Assembly (NCBI GenBank): GCA_036971615.1
Contig: JAYKKR010000008.1
Coordinates: 124,001-188,000, forward strand
Source of the DNA: Amyloporia xantha
Taxonomy: Eukaryota > Basidiomycota > Agaricomycetes > Polyporales > Adustoporiaceae
Direction: 5' to 3'
Length of the DNA: 64,000 nt
Each line of letters opens with the position of its first letter. The stretch's first letter is position 1. Under the pieces are notes generated by a model. It saw nothing but the letters and a program-made list of their open reading frames with translations. It was not told where the DNA came from and did not search any database. Below, one piece after another: positions 39,166 through 52,274 of the stretch. The position numbers and the translations under genes were made by a program.

Positions 39166-39902
39166 ACCTCCCACCACCACAGATCCATTGTGCTCGCTTG
39201 CGGACGAGATCACATTTCACTTGCCGCGATCGAGCGTCTCCTGAATGCATTTAAGTATTCTAACTATTGAGTAATGCTACGGACAAGGTATCTTATCTGC
39301 ACGACGCATACATATTGACATACCCGATGTACTGTACATATCGATCATCTGTACCAATAGGTCACTGGTACCAATAGGTCACTGAACTCTTTGACTACCT
39401 ACCTTTGTATCTGGCTCCAAGAGCTCATTGTATTACATAGCATCTGAATTTGATGAGACAGACGAACATATAACGTTCGAATTCGACCTGTCAGTAAACA
39501 TGTCAACGACTCACCATGGCTCGATACATGTCGTCGGACGCCTGGCTAGATTTGCAGAGTGAATGGCACCATTTTTGATGAACTTCAAGCTTTGCTTGAC
39601 GATAGTGCATGAGATGATATAGTCACATTAGTAAAACGTCGGTCGCTCACAAGCCTAAATATAACCACTACGAAAAGCAAAGGTGGGTGGAAGGAACCAC
39701 ATCAGGAAATGAGCAAAACCTTTATCTAGGAACATGTGTCACTTGCAATTTGACCTAGTAAGAAGCAAGTATTCTATCGCCTCTGAGACGAGTCCTACGC
39801 CCATGTTCAATTAGGGATTTCCTCAAATGCAATTAATGTAAACGTACTGAATCATCTTCTATTTGTCCTGGTCAGATATGATTGCAGACCCTAAGACACC
39901 CG
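39166..39902. other. Intergenic with short tandem duplication
   Basis: AT-rich. It contains a perfect 17-bp tandem duplication (gtaccaataggtcactg twice) at 39351-39384. No gene seen. Confidence 0.5.
39351..39384. repeat. 17-bp perfect tandem duplication
   Basis: Two exact adjacent copies of gtaccaataggtcactg. Confidence 0.9.
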
Positions 39903-41613
39903 CTAGCGTGCATTCATACGGCTGGCCTGGGGCCATCCACTCCTTTCATTTTCATCATGGTTCGTATGTAGCGTAGGGCGATTGTCGGCTTCCATACCAA
40001 GATCATTTTGAGGAGAGGCTCCCTGGCTGAGTGGAGCACCCATGCTGCCTATGAACGTAGACACAGCCTCTCCGATTGATGTCTGCATCACAGACACACT
40101 GTGCTCAGAGTCTATGATCGAAGGATCATCACCCCTAGAATACCCGGACGTTAATGAATGAACCCGGCGAATATTGAGTAGCAAACGTGAGACCAGGATG
40201 GAAGAAATTCTGTCAAAGTCTCGGTATGAGCGTGGTAATACCCATCACTAACTGAAATGTGACCAACGGGGTGATGATAAACTCGACAGTGGCCCGATCC
40301 ATCTACTGGGGCGCATGATTAGGGCAGCATACAACAGGATAATGCGATATCTGACCCTGGTAAAGTACAAGGCCACGTCAAGACAATTGAGGGAGAGGAC
40401 CGCTCTGGCAAGTTCATTGATTAGCAGCGTCAGTCTGGCGTGCGGTCGGCAGCTCTAATCGAACACACATGAAATATAATGTCCCTGTATCACCAATTAG
40501 TGGATTAGTGCCTCGGTCTGCTGAGAGCAGAATGACAAAATCTCGCCGTACCGTCCCTTGCTAGCATTGCTATGAGTGATGATATAGGTCTATTCGCTGA
40601 GCTATTCCGGGCCGTTCCCTGTATCTCATAAGCACTGGACCAGGTCACAGCGAGCACAATGATGTCTGACACAATAGAACATGTACGCGTCGCGATAACC
40701 ACTGCGTGAGTACACCAAGTCAGATCAGTCACGGGCATTGTTAGATTGGAATCAATACATCTACGGTGGAAGTTCAATGTTGCCATCCACACACAGAGTA
40801 CTCAAAACACTAACTTATCACAAAGTTCAGATGCCAATCTTGGTCTTGATGCGCATACATTGCCGAAAGTTGGCAAAGACCACGTGGTAACTGTTGTGTT
40901 CATAATGCCAAACTACAACAATGTTGAGCGCATATTTCTCCCAGATGTGCCCAGAAACAATCTGAGTATTTACCATATTGGTTCCGATAGGCACAAGACC
41001 TAATGTTAGCGCAAGAATGGTGGTATACCACTTGCGACCACTGAGGACGTAGACACGAAGAGCGGAGAAGACTAGAAAGTTCGCATGAGGACTGAGGCCC
41101 GAGGCCTGCAAACGGAGAGATACTAGCCAGGCCATGAGGCGGACGTCATCATAGACAATACCGTTTCTACGTAAGGCCAGGATTTTGCAGCTAAAGTGGG
41201 GGCGGGATTAGCAGGCCGCCATATTGAAGAGTAAAGTAATCTAGATGCATGATACCTCTGCAAAGACCATCAATCAAATATTCAGGCACAGGATGTCGTA
41301 GACCAGCTTACTCTATTCGTTCTCCATGGCGATTGTTCCACGATTGCGAGAACGGTGCCCACTAGCAGTGAATAACGATTGACGTAGAAAAGTATCATAG
41401 CACTGGTTAGTTTTGTGCGCCACATAAAATTGACCTCTTGGGATGTCGTAATGACATATTCATATATGACCAGGGCTACACACAATCTTTGTTCTTCAGC
41501 TGTTGTAATACAGAATAGTTGCATGACTTACAGAGGACCGCCAGTTGATAATAGCTCCATGTAAAGCTGAATAACAGCGATCTCAGTGAAGCATCATGGG
41601 TGAGAATGGTGCA
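39903..41613 (-). CDS. DUF6533-type multi-pass membrane protein (5' end unresolved)
   Basis: Several minus-strand exons together give the pattern of the mushroom DUF6533 family: LSEEQRLCVALVIYEYVIT, then SQEVNFMWRTK and ILFYVNRYSLL (first helices); FSALRVYVLSGRKWYTT and LGLVPIGTNM; VIATRTCSIVSDIIVLAVTW with SSAYE; and a cytoplasmic tail with SSILVSRLLLNI, SIIDSE and GSMGAPL. These proteins resemble seven-helix receptors in outline and have no known function. No in-frame ATG precedes the first helix: the frame hits a TAG at about 41614. Either a small first exon was missed or the gene is 5'-damaged. Exon borders in the middle are approximate. Confidence 0.6.
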
Positions 41614-43961
41614 CTAACAATCCTCCCAGAGCAGTAGTAACAATTGGAGCTGCCGCCCTGGACGACATGTGAGTTGTTGGTGAGAGGCGGAACACGGGCT
41701 GGGGTACAAATCGCCGTGGTATCTTGGCAGCTTCCGTTTTATAGATGTAGTACCCTTGGTCAATAGCAGAGATGCTACAGTGTTACAAAATAAGATCGTA
41801 CAGGGCAAGATGATGAGCCCCTGCACGATCATGGGCAGGAAAGATGCATCCCGCACATAGGACAGATGCAAGCCAAGGGCATCATATGGCATCATAGTCT
41901 ACCGCTGTAGCATGCTGAATAGCCACGTGAGCTGAGTTGAGAGACATAAGCAGATGAGACAAGCGCATAATAGTAGCATGCACCATCAACTCAGCCATCG
42001 TGTTGTATCAGATTTGACCGTATGCAATGCCAAATTCATCTGAGGACGTAGAGCAACAGGTAACAGACCCTTACCACCGGCATTCAGATATCAGTCAGAA
42101 GCTTGAAGGTAATTCACACCTGACGCCAGAACGAGCCTCATTCGAGTCACCACGAAGGTGACTGTCCTTGGTGTCAGCCTTGACAACGAATACATTCCAA
42201 ATGGGATAGAACATCGGAGTTTATTGTTGGGCTCTGCTGCAATGAATCACTGGAGACATTCTGTTCTGTCCCAAACACGATGAGTCTAGTCACGGAGAAG
42301 GAAAAGTCTGGCCACAAAGAATACATTGCGAGTCAAATCACATTCAAGAGTTCGTGGTCTCTGTGTTGCACCTGCCCGTGCAGGGAACCTGCCGGACGTG
42401 AAGCGGGTGTTCGTACAGCATCTGCCTAACAAATATCTGTATGTTGTTTCGTACAAAATGATATTATCTCAGTCACTCACGACTGCGGAATAGAAGAACC
42501 GTGGAAGTAAGTCCGGTCTCCTGACAGTTCTTATTAGTATGGCTCATATGCATGGCAATCCATAGGCGAAGAGGACTTGGCCTGAGTAAACCATGGAGAA
42601 GAGCTGAGATTCGACAGCCATAATACAGCTTTGGGCGGGTAGTAAGGACGACGACTTGTCTGGACGCGACCTAAGACTTTGTTCTATTGCCAGTGGCAGG
42701 ATGTGGCAGATCGGAAGCTTGCGCACACCGGGAAGACGTAATCAAACGGCACCGCAGTGCTTGTCGTTGATTTGCGTGCAATACGTCGACTGCGACAACG
42801 AATGTCAGCGATTTATGATAGATCACGCTCGCCTAAAAACGGTTGAGAGCCAGCACTGCCAGTCTGCAGCCGATGAGCCAGTCTAATCAGCAGATATCGA
42901 TGCGGTCAAATGTGAAGGTCCCAGTTGCTGGCACCGCTTTGGATCACACGACGGCTGTCGGAGTCGGCTGGAAGCGTAAGCAGGAGCGAGGTTCGAGCAA
43001 GGACGGCCTAGTATTCAAGAACGTTACCCGGAAGAGGGTACGATGGAGAACGAGCTGCTTGGAAGCTGCGGGAAGTCGTGTCTTGCCACCGACTCGGTCG
43101 CCTGCGGTGTAGAGCATGGTATCATGATCTATGACCACCGGTTCGCACTGTTACCCACAGCATGTCCACAGATGTGGTCACTGTCTGTCATATGGTCTGT
43201 CGTATGAATTTGCTATTTGTATGATGCACAGTGCAAGGAGGTACGCGCATGGCCAGTGGTCCAGTTGGAGATGAGGCGCATACCGAGTTCCCTCTAAAGT
43301 CCCACTAGACGTTCGCGGACAGATATTGGCATCCCATATCGGGACTAAAATGCGAAATCAAGTATTCTCATTAGCGCTTATCGGTGCCTTGTCTGGCGAA
43401 ATCCCTGCTTGCTCTTGACCTCGTGCATCGTCAAGTCGAACTCTGGCGGGTTGCCTGCGACATTTCGCTTCTTGTCGTTCTCTTCGCGTGTTATCATATG
43501 GTCTTTGGCGAAATTAAGCTCTGCAGACGCCGGTGTTCCTGGTCATATTTGTCGAATACAATGGCCGGTATGCAACCCCACATGCTTGCGCGACGTCGGG
43601 GACAACGACAGCGACATCTCTCTCGGCACTCTGTTCGAATTTCCATGTGGCCTACCCACTAGCTGACCGGATATGACCGCAGGAAACTGGTTCAATCCGC
43701 ATAGAATACTCCGGACCGATCCTTGACCGTTGGCGGTAATCAGCCTCGAGGCAGCCATGACCTTCCTTACCTGGTCGTTCACCTCGTTGTATAACAGGGC
43801 CATGTCCCTGTCTCTGCAGGCCCGCCGCCACGTTGGAACCGCGAGTAAATCGAATCACCTCTGAGAGCACGATCTCTTATCCGCGCACCAAGTTCGTCCT
43901 TTTCCTACGATCCTCCTGCTCATCCTCCTCTTTCAGTGTGAGCTTGTACCGACCTTTGAAT
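41614..43961. other. Gene-poor region
   Basis: A 93-codon minus-strand frame (41895-41617) has a hydrophobic segment but no known family. Around 43550-43380 a minus-strand frame reads coherently (AELNFAKDHM, FDLTMHEVKSK) without a start or recognisable domain. A pyrimidine-rich tract just before 43962 is probably the leader of the next gene. Confidence 0.3.
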
Positions 43962-46900
43962 ATGTCTAGTTCTCCGCAGCGCAACAGGAAGCCACCGATG
44001 CACCCAGGAGTACAGGGTATGTCTTGTTCTTCTCGCTTTCTCACTTTTCATCAGTTTCCACGCGACCGAGTTACTTCCGATGATAGCACTCTCAGCGTTA
44101 CTTCTCCCTTTGTCTTTGCCATTTTAACTTCGCGGGCTCACTACGCTGTTGTGTACTCTCTGTTCTTTTGGATATGGAGGCGCATGGTGTCGTCTTTTAC
44201 GTCTTTGGGCAATCACGCCCATCAGAAGGGATATCGCTTGGAGCGGTTATACTCCTGCCTTCTTCTAACACCATTGTGAACGTTATTGTTGTGAAGTGCA
44301 GTCACTTTTTCTTTTGGATATGGAGGCGCATGTTGTCATTTTTTTACGTCCTTGGGCAATCATACTCATCAGGAGGGAGTCCGCTTGGAGCGATTGTACT
44401 CCTGCCTTCTTCTAACACCACCGTAAATTTGATGGCGTGAATGCTTATGTGCTGCGGTGATTCAATTCAGGTTCCATGCAGGGCATCGCGCCCCGTGAAT
44501 CCACACCGTCACCTTCCTTCCGCGAAAGACAGCGGGCAGTAAAAGCCCATTCGCTACCTATCGTCCCCTCCGTCAATCAGCTTCTCGCCAACCAGAACCA
44601 GCAGTCGATCTACCCGCAAGGGCAGCAACCCAGCCCGACGATGTCTAACTCGTCTCATCAATCGCGCAAGTCACCCCCGCCCACCGCGCGCATCTCGCCA
44701 GTCGCCGCCAAATCGACGATTCCAGCTCATGTCCGTGAACGTAGCCCCGAGCGTGTATCGCCTCCGCCACTTGCTCATTCACTCAGCCAGCCTGTGCCTC
44801 CGCACCTCGTTCCGCTGCCCCCTCCGGGGCCGCAGCATACGCAGAGCCAGCCTAATGTACTTGTACAGAATCCACATCATCCTCGCCCGATCAACCGTGT
44901 CCCTCCGCCTCAATTTCTCACTCAGTATCAAGGTGCCGATGAGAAATGGCAGGTGACGGAGCAACTGATGGCGGAGATCGAGCGGGCGGATTTGCAGCAA
45001 GCACAAGCGCAGTACTCGCATCCGGCGGGTACGTCGGGTGTCGCGTACGCCGGCGGCGCAGCATCGAATAGTGTGGGTATGCACATGCAACTGGCGATGA
45101 ATGCAGCCACGAAGGATCCGGCGATGGAGAGGGTGCGCACGAACGATCGAGCCAGTCCGAAGGAGCCGGATAGCAGCAGCTCGCAGGCAGCCAAGCGTCA
45201 GATTCGAGACAAGGATACGCAGAACGCACGGGAGAGCCCGCGGACGCGGGACCGATCGCAGACAATGTCGTCGATTTCGTCGCTCGTCGAGGGGCGTACA
45301 CCGGAATACCGCGGATCGCCGCAGTACCAGACGCCGATGGCGTCACCTGGAGAGCGTGCGGCTGGATATGGGCAGTACATACAAGACGGGTTCCAGGCTG
45401 GTGCATCTCAGGGTCCCACGCCTCCTGCTCGCAAGCCCGTGACTGCTGCAGAAGGCGCTGCCACGCGTGTTACGCCCCCTGCTGCTTCGAAACTTGCTGC
45501 GTCGAGCCACACACCGCCTCTGCAAGCTATGGCTGCCCGGTCCACAGATCGCTCGTTGCCAGTGCAGGAGGAGCCCGAGGAGGATGTTGGACACTACATC
45601 GATGGCGAGCCTGAGTATGAGGATCGTCATCCTGGCTCGCCGACGCCTTCATCTGATGTGTACCCTGAGACCCTTGCGCAGCGATACGACACTCGGCGCG
45701 AGGATGCGCGCAGCTCGAGCCATACGGAGGAAGATGATGATCAGACCCTGAATGAGGAGATAGAGACGCAACACCAACCGGGCAAGGACAGCGAAGAGTC
45801 AGAGTCGGGGTCAGGTTTTACACCTCGCTCACCGTTGTCGAACTTACCGGAGCGCCCTCGCGAGCTTCAGTACCAGGGATCGAACGGGCAGTATCCGCCT
45901 TCCAATGGGCAATATTCTCCCTCATCGAATGGACAGTATTCTGCTTCGAACGCACAGTACGCACAGGCAAATGCAGACTATCAGAAAACTGTACGTGTCA
46001 AGCATCGGTCGGGATCGACCGACCAGCTTGGTATGAGGACTTTTGATCCAGCGATATTCGAGCACACGATGGAGAGCCTGAGAGGAAGCGGACAAGATTC
46101 ACCTGTCAATGGCCAGCGCCAATCGCAGCCTCTGCCTCAGCCTCCTGTTCAGCAGCAGCAGCAGCAGCAACAGTTGCGTCAGTCGCCTCTTCAGAATCAG
46201 GCGCAATCGCATCTAGAAGCAGCGAGGCAGCAAGCTGAAGCTCGACAATTCGCAATGAGCCGGCTCGCCGAACAGAAGATGGCCTACGCAGGTATCCACC
46301 CTTCCCAACTCGCCAACCCCGAAGACTGGCAGAACCTCCTCGACGATCCTACCTCGTCGTACCTCCGTGCCTATCTGCAGACACCTGGTTCACGCCCTAA
46401 TGCGCCTGTCCCGCCGACACCCCAATCCCAGACCGCCGCGCCCTCGCCGTCCCCGCTCATCTCCGCGATGCAAAGCGAAGCCGAGCCACGGCAGGTCGGT
46501 TCGCCGTACCCGTACCCCTTCACGCACATCCGGCGCTCGCACGTCGCCGCGGCGCCTGCGGCGCCCTCGTCCTCGTACGACATGAACAACCCCGCGGTCA
46601 TCCGCGAGCAGATCGCGCTGCAGATGCAGATCTACGCGCTCAACAACGGGCTCGCGCCCCCGTCCGACTCGACGTTCTCCCCGCCTGCGACGCCGTTCCC
46701 GGGGCCGAACTACAACCCGTGGGCGTTCGTGCCCATGAACGGGATCAACGTGGGCGCGGGGGCGCACGGACACGGACATGGAGCCGAGGGCGGCGCGGGG
46801 GGCACGAGCGCGATGAGCATACGGTCGAGTCCGAGCCACGAGCCGGTGCAGCTGCCGCCGCCGCCTGCGATGCGCGGGCGGGGGCTGCGCCGGAGGGAGA

Positions 46901-47821
46901 CGGGCAGTTTGCGGGCACCGCAGGGCGGGACGGGAGGTCGGGGTGTGCGGAGGATGAAGCCACCTCCGCGGGTGGAGAGCACGCAGCCGAGGGAGACGAG
47001 TCCGGAGCCGTCGTCGGGGTCTGGGTCCGGGGAGGAGACAGCGGGAGAGGAAAGGTTCGTGGATCGGTACGTCACAGAGCAGGGTGGGGAGTGGGTGGGG
47101 AGGAATGGTGCGGGAGGGGCAGAGGACGAAGAGGAGGAGGACGACGGGGTGTGGGTCGATGAGGAGGAGGAGGGCGAAGAGGAGGATCTGCTGGAGCTCG
47201 AGTTCCATCCGTCGTATATCAATAACGCGCAGAAGCGGAAGCGGCGCTGGGAGACGCGCTGGGATTCGTTGACGCAAGCGGTAAGCAATGGGTGTTTGTT
47301 TTCGGCGGTAGTGCGGGCGCTGACGTGTATCGGTCGTTTCATGATTAGTTCCAGCAGCTGGACCGGGAGACGGACGCGACGCTGGTGATGCTCGCGGCGC
47401 CGCCGCACTCGAGCAAACTGCACGCGCTGACGTCGCGCTCGATCCGGCGGGACCCTGCGCTGCTGGCGTCGCCCAAGCTGCTCACTCTGCGGCGGGCGTT
47501 CTCGCACCTCGCGACGCAGCGGCGGAGCGCGCGCTCGTCGCGCGGATCACGCTCGTGGAGCGGCTGCAGCTGTCGAGCGCGGGGTCGGCGTCGTCCTCGC
47601 CGGGCGGCGCGGGGGGAGAGTCGCGGGAGTCGGACCTGCGGCGTGCGCTGGAGGCTGCGCTGGGGAGCCTGGGGGAGATGGGGAAGATCTACGAGCAGCG
47701 GGAGGTGCGGTGGCGGGACGAGATGCGGCAGCTGACGGAGGATCGGGATCGGGTGGAGATGCTTTTGCGGCAGGCGCTGGGGCCGGTGCTGGGAAATTTC
47801 AACATGAATGGGAGGACGTAG
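43962..47821 (+). CDS. Large low-complexity conserved basidiomycete protein
   Basis: Three exons: 43962-44016, 44471-47280, 47349-47821. The first intron is unusually long (454 bp) and holds an internal duplication. About 1,110 residues are encoded. Most of it is disordered: Pro/Ser/Gln-rich, with NGQY repeats (about 45885-45960), a poly-Gln run near 46153-46172, and a long Glu/Asp block near 47120-47200. The ordered part is C-terminal (EFHPSYINNAQKRKRRWETR, FQQLDRETDATLVMLA, SSKLHALTSRSIRRDPALL, then a coiled-coil-like tail), which looks conserved, but I cannot name the family. The last exon is one base out of frame: a missing G near 47525 would restore it. A decayed copy of part of this exon lies at the window end. 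Confidence 0.75.
44165..44430 (+). repeat. Tandem duplication inside the first intron
   Basis: Two diverged copies of about 118 bp, at 44165-44283 and 44312-44430 (period 147 bp), share cttttggatatggaggcgca and tcctgccttcttctaacacc. They lie inside the 454-bp intron of the large protein gene. Confidence 0.85.
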
Positions 47822-49186
47822 GTGTGTGAAACGATGTTGAGTGTGTTTGAGAGTGTATGATATGAGGGAGGCGCGAGCTCGTACTTTGAGATGGCGGGCT
47901 TGGTGTGTGTGCCTTACGAACTGACATGTCATTTTACGCGTAAACGTACGTAGATGGGTCACGCAGTCACGATTTACATGAGCCACGATGTTTTTTAGGT
48001 TATACTGTCCAAAGAAAGGATGGAAAACTCAATTCTGCTTGAAGTGATGGATCGCCAGGCGTGATTGAGCATGAACCGAACTCGTGGCAGATATCATTTA
48101 TTCACATCAGGGTCATGGGAACGTTCCATTTGGCAGGATCGATGCAGCATCGTCCGAGGATGAGCTAAGGTCGAAGCTTCACGTCTGGGATCAGCGAACG
48201 TAGCTTCCTCTTATGGTAACACTCCTTCCCGATCGGTGTGGCAGTTCAACAGCGATCCGATCGCGGGTCCTGTTCTTGTTCCCCTTCGTGTCATGCGTAT
48301 TTGACTAACGATGGCTATTGAGCGTATATAAGGGCGCGCGGCCTCTCCTCTGCGAATGGACCTCCATGTAACTTCTCCCCGCACTCCCTCCTTCCCTGCT
48401 GTGTGCGTGCTGTGCGTCCGGATCCCAGGGATTCTTTGTTTCTGGTATTCGAAGCAACAAGTCGTACGGGAAACGTTCCTGTGGACGTAGAACTGCTGTC
48501 TGCCGTTGCATCTTGGGCGGCACCGTCGCATGAGCGAGCCTGAAGTGAGTGCTCTCTTGTATTTATTTGAACCCTCTTTATCGCTCCCAGTACTGGTCTA
48601 TTTGTGATGGTTTGAGCCCGCGATTGCGCACGCACGGGCATTGCGGAGTCCGAGTCATGGCACGGATGCGAGCGATCGTCGCTGCTTCTGACCGTGTCGC
48701 TAACGGGGGGTCTGCTGACCATCGATGATTCGATGGTGTGCCTGTGCATGCGTACAGAAGGCTTCCAACGCTAGGCGCATGTCACCGCGGAAGCACGACG
48801 CGTCGCGACGCGTCGCTCACGTGATGCGGCGGCTGGAGCGGGAATGAGTTGATCGGGCAATGAGCCGCCGACGATCGCAGCCGTACGCGGCGGGGGCCAA
48901 TCCCACGCCCGTTCTCTCAAAAACGCAGACGGCTCGTGTCCGCGTCCCCTGTCTCCTGCCCGTGGACACAGTCAGTCTGCCTCGAGGATCACACATTTCC
49001 TCTGCCGTTCGGACTAGGCCAACCACGAGGCCATCGGTCTATTGATTCATTTGATAACCTCATCGCGCTTCTTCGTTATTTTAGGCTGTCCTGTTCCCTC
49101 GCTCCCCCTTTAGTCCATCTGACGGTCTGACAGCTGCCTCAGTGCCATATCCGCCGCAAGACCTTCACGATTGTCGAATACCCATC
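47822..49186. other. Intergenic, with long leader of next gene
   Basis: TATATAAG at 48325-48332 is a good core promoter but lies 860 bp before the ATG at 49187. A GTGAGT after an ATG-containing stretch at 48531-48545 suggests a spliced 5' leader. No separate gene supported. Confidence 0.4.
48325..48332 (+). promoter_or_regulatory. TATA box
   Basis: TATATAAG followed by a GC-rich stretch; the likely promoter of the gene starting at 49187. Confidence 0.4.
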
Positions 49187-52100
49187 ATGCAACGCCCGAC
49201 TGACCCTGGTCCTTCCACCCAGCCCTGCATGCCGTCCCCCGCCCAACAACGTGTCTCCGCTAATCAACCTGGCCTCTTCCGCCTCAACACCACCGTCGAC
49301 CCTAACCATAGACACACAGGCTCCCTCCCCACCCCGCCTCCCTCCGCCGGCTTTGGCTCTACTCGCACTGGCATTCCGCTGACCCACATGTACCGCACCA
49401 CCGACGACCCTGGTAGATTCCAGCCAGCCGATCAGCAGGTGCCTGCCCACGCCCGCATGGCTTCGCTCAGTGCTGACCCCGCTTACGCTCGTGCGTCGCA
49501 GGCGTATGGCCACCTCCAGATGCAGCACCCACAAGGCCGCGCTCAGAACTCACAGCCCCCGTCGCTCGGCCAGCATTCCGATATCGTTCTGCAGCGCCGG
49601 AACTCGCAGGCACTCGAGGATGCGTACGCACGGGCCAGTAGGCACCATGCGATGAATCCACACGCTCATGCGCAAAGGTCGCAGAACGCGTCGCAACAGG
49701 CGCAACAGGTTCAGCACGCTCAGCACCAACAGCAGCGGCAACAGCATCCTCATGCCCAGCGTCCCCAGCAGCCGCCTCTGATCCCTTATCGGGATAAACC
49801 CACGACAATCCACATCCCGCCGGCACATGTCTCTCCGCGCCTTACAGAACGAAGCGCGAACCCGACGTCCACAGGCTCCGAGCCGAGCCGGTCAGGACAA
49901 GGCCCTGTCCTGCAAGCACACGGGCATTCCATACCTCCTGCGGCTCTCCGCCCAACGAACCCCCCTCCCTCGTCTTCATCCGCCCACACCGCGCCGCCCT
50001 CCTCTGTCTCTACATCTGCCTCTACCTCATCATCTGCCCCTACCTCCGCCCCTGTCCTACCACCATTCAACTCGGCGCTCTGGGACCCTATGGCACACGC
50101 CGGGGGCACGTTTGGCGGGCTACGGCTCTACCTTGAGCGGCTGCTCGCATCCGCGGAGAGCACGCTGGGCGCGGAGCTCACGCACGTCAAGGCAGGCTTT
50201 GGCGCGCGCGAGCGGGAGGTCGTGCGTCTACTCGGCGCGGAGCTGGATGGCGCGCGGAGGGAGCGGGACGAGGCAAGGAAGGAGAGGGATGACGCGATGA
50301 AAGAGAGGGACGAGGCGCGGGAGCTGCATGCGCGGGTACGGGCGCAGTTGGAGAGGTTGTATGGCGTGGCCGTGGGACTGAGCGAGGAATGCGAGAGGGT
50401 GCGTGGGGAGAGGGAGCGTTTGCGAGAGGAGGGCTGGAAGCTAGGTGAGGCGGTAGCGCGGTTAGCGGTGGAAAGGGGTATGCATAACAAGGGCGACGGG
50501 GAGGAAGGGAAGGGCGGGGACGCGGACGCTCTGTTGACGGGTTGTGAGTGTTTTTTTATTCAATATTTTGCCTTCTCCGTCGTGTTTTGCGATTTGTGCA
50601 CGCGTTTCCAGTTCTGTTTAGCGTGTATGTAGACGTGCGCGCGTGTGTGACGATGCTGACGCGGATTCGTGATGCAGTGTTAGCGCAGGCGCGGAAGGAG
50701 TACGAGCGGCGGGTGCAGGTCGAGAAAGAGTTCGACGCGTTCAAGCGCGCATTCAAATTCCAGCAGGTGCGTCTGTCCTCCCCCTTCGTCTTCTCGCCCA
50801 CTTATTCCCGTGCAGATGACCCCCGGCGCAACACCAACCCCAGCCGGGTCCCTGCCCGTCCACTTCGCACACACCCTATCCGAGTTGGCTTCCCTCCATG
50901 GGCTCGAGCGCTCTACGTCCACGTCCACGTCCACGCCCACGCCTTCATCCACCACTGTGCCCCTTCCGCCCCGCCCCACCTCCTCCACCCCGAATCCCGC
51001 GCCCGCCGCAGTGTCTGCTACTCCCATGTCTACGCGCGAGCCGTTCGTGCGAGGGACGAGCCAGCAGGGTTCCTGCGGCACTTCCGTCGCCGCTTTCACT
51101 AACATGCGCGATGTGCTCGCGTCGATAGGAACCGATTTCGGGATCGGACTTGGGCTGCCGCTGGGTCTTGCGACGCCGACGTCTGTGGGCCGGACGAGTC
51201 CGGGTGGAGAGGTCATCGATCTCACCGGCGATGGGGAGGGCGGAGAGCAGGTGAACAAGCTGAACAATGTGGCGCCGTTCACGCGCGTGGGGGAAAGGGC
51301 GGGCAGTGAAGTGGTGGCGGGAGCGAAGAGGACGCGGAGTCCGTCGGTCACTGTGGCGGAGGTGTTGGCGAAGAGGAGGAGGGTGGTGAGTGAGGGGGTC
51401 GATTTGGCGCGAGTCGGGGGTGACGTGCCTGCACGTTCGTCTACAGTGCCTCTGGGTGCGGACGCTTCCTCTGCGTCGGCTGCCCCGCCGCCAGCGGCCG
51501 GTGTAGACGACCCGGATCGGACGCTCGTCAATGCCTGTGATACAGACAGCACGATGATGGATGCGGAGCTGTCCGCGATGGACGCGCTGGATATGGAACT
51601 GCAGTACGACGAGGATGAGGACGAGGGCGAAGTGCAGAAGCGGGAGGAGGAGAGTAAGCCGGATGTAGGTGAGGGACGGGGCGTGGTCTCGACCGTAGAA
51701 ACAGACCCGGATCCTGATGAGATGGACCAACTGAAGGCAGACGAGGACGAGGAGGGGCAGATGCGCAGGCTGGTGAAGACGGAGCAGGAGGAGGCGAAGC
51801 CGTGTGTGGACGTCGGGGTGCCCGGTGCTGAAGCGTCGACTGTGGCGCCCCTTGAGGTGGAAGAGGAGAAGGAGGAAGACGAGGAGATGGACGAGGGCGA
51901 GCTGGAGCCTGTGGGGAACTCACAAGATTCTGAGGATGCTCTACCCGATGCAGGGGTGCACATATCGCGGAAGCAGCTCAGCATCTCACACCTCCCGCTC
52001 ATCTACGAGACGCGTGGGACGACGCTGGTGTGTCGTATGTGCCGGTGAGTCTCGTCCCTTTCTGCCTGTTGAGTGTGTGAACTTAGTCCGTTCTTTCCAT

Positions 52101-52274
52101 GGTCGCAGCCAGCGCAAAATACAGTTCGATCACACGCTCTCTGTGACGACCTATCCGGAGGACGCGTCCTGGGCCTTGCTCGCAGGGCATTGCGAAACAG
52201 AACACCCGAGTGGGTTTGAGCGGCTTGTGTCGATGTCCTCGAAGCAGATCGCCGAGGCGAAGCTGCGCAGGTAG
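49187..52274 (+). CDS. Disordered coiled-coil nuclear protein with SIM-like motif and Cys/His end
   Basis: Four exons (49187-50543, 50678-50766, 50816-52044, 52109-52274) sum to exactly 947 codons. The N-terminal 300 residues are Gln/His/Pro/Ser-rich. A strong coiled coil follows (LRLYLERLLASAESTLG through repeated RRERDEARKERDDAMKERDE), continuing through exon 2. Next come an EVIDLTGDG segment, which matches the SUMO-interacting consensus (V/I-I-D-L-T), basic KR-rich patches that could be nuclear signals, and acidic stretches. The end has CRMC and, after about 30 residues, HCETEH, a Cys2-His2-like zinc site split by the last intron. The family is not recognised. A SUMO-linked chromatin or DNA-repair role is only a guess. 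Confidence 0.7.

Noticed and set aside
46390..47507. Long minus-strand frames (265 and 295 codons) opposite the large protein gene
   Set aside because: They are Arg/Pro-rich antisense shadows of GC-rich, low-complexity coding sequence, with no domains or exon logic.
50680..52002. 440-codon minus-strand open frame
   Set aside because: Antisense of exon 3 of the coiled-coil/SIM gene. Its Ser-rich repetitive text mirrors the acidic repeats on the other strand, and the plus-strand model sums exactly to whole codons over four exons.
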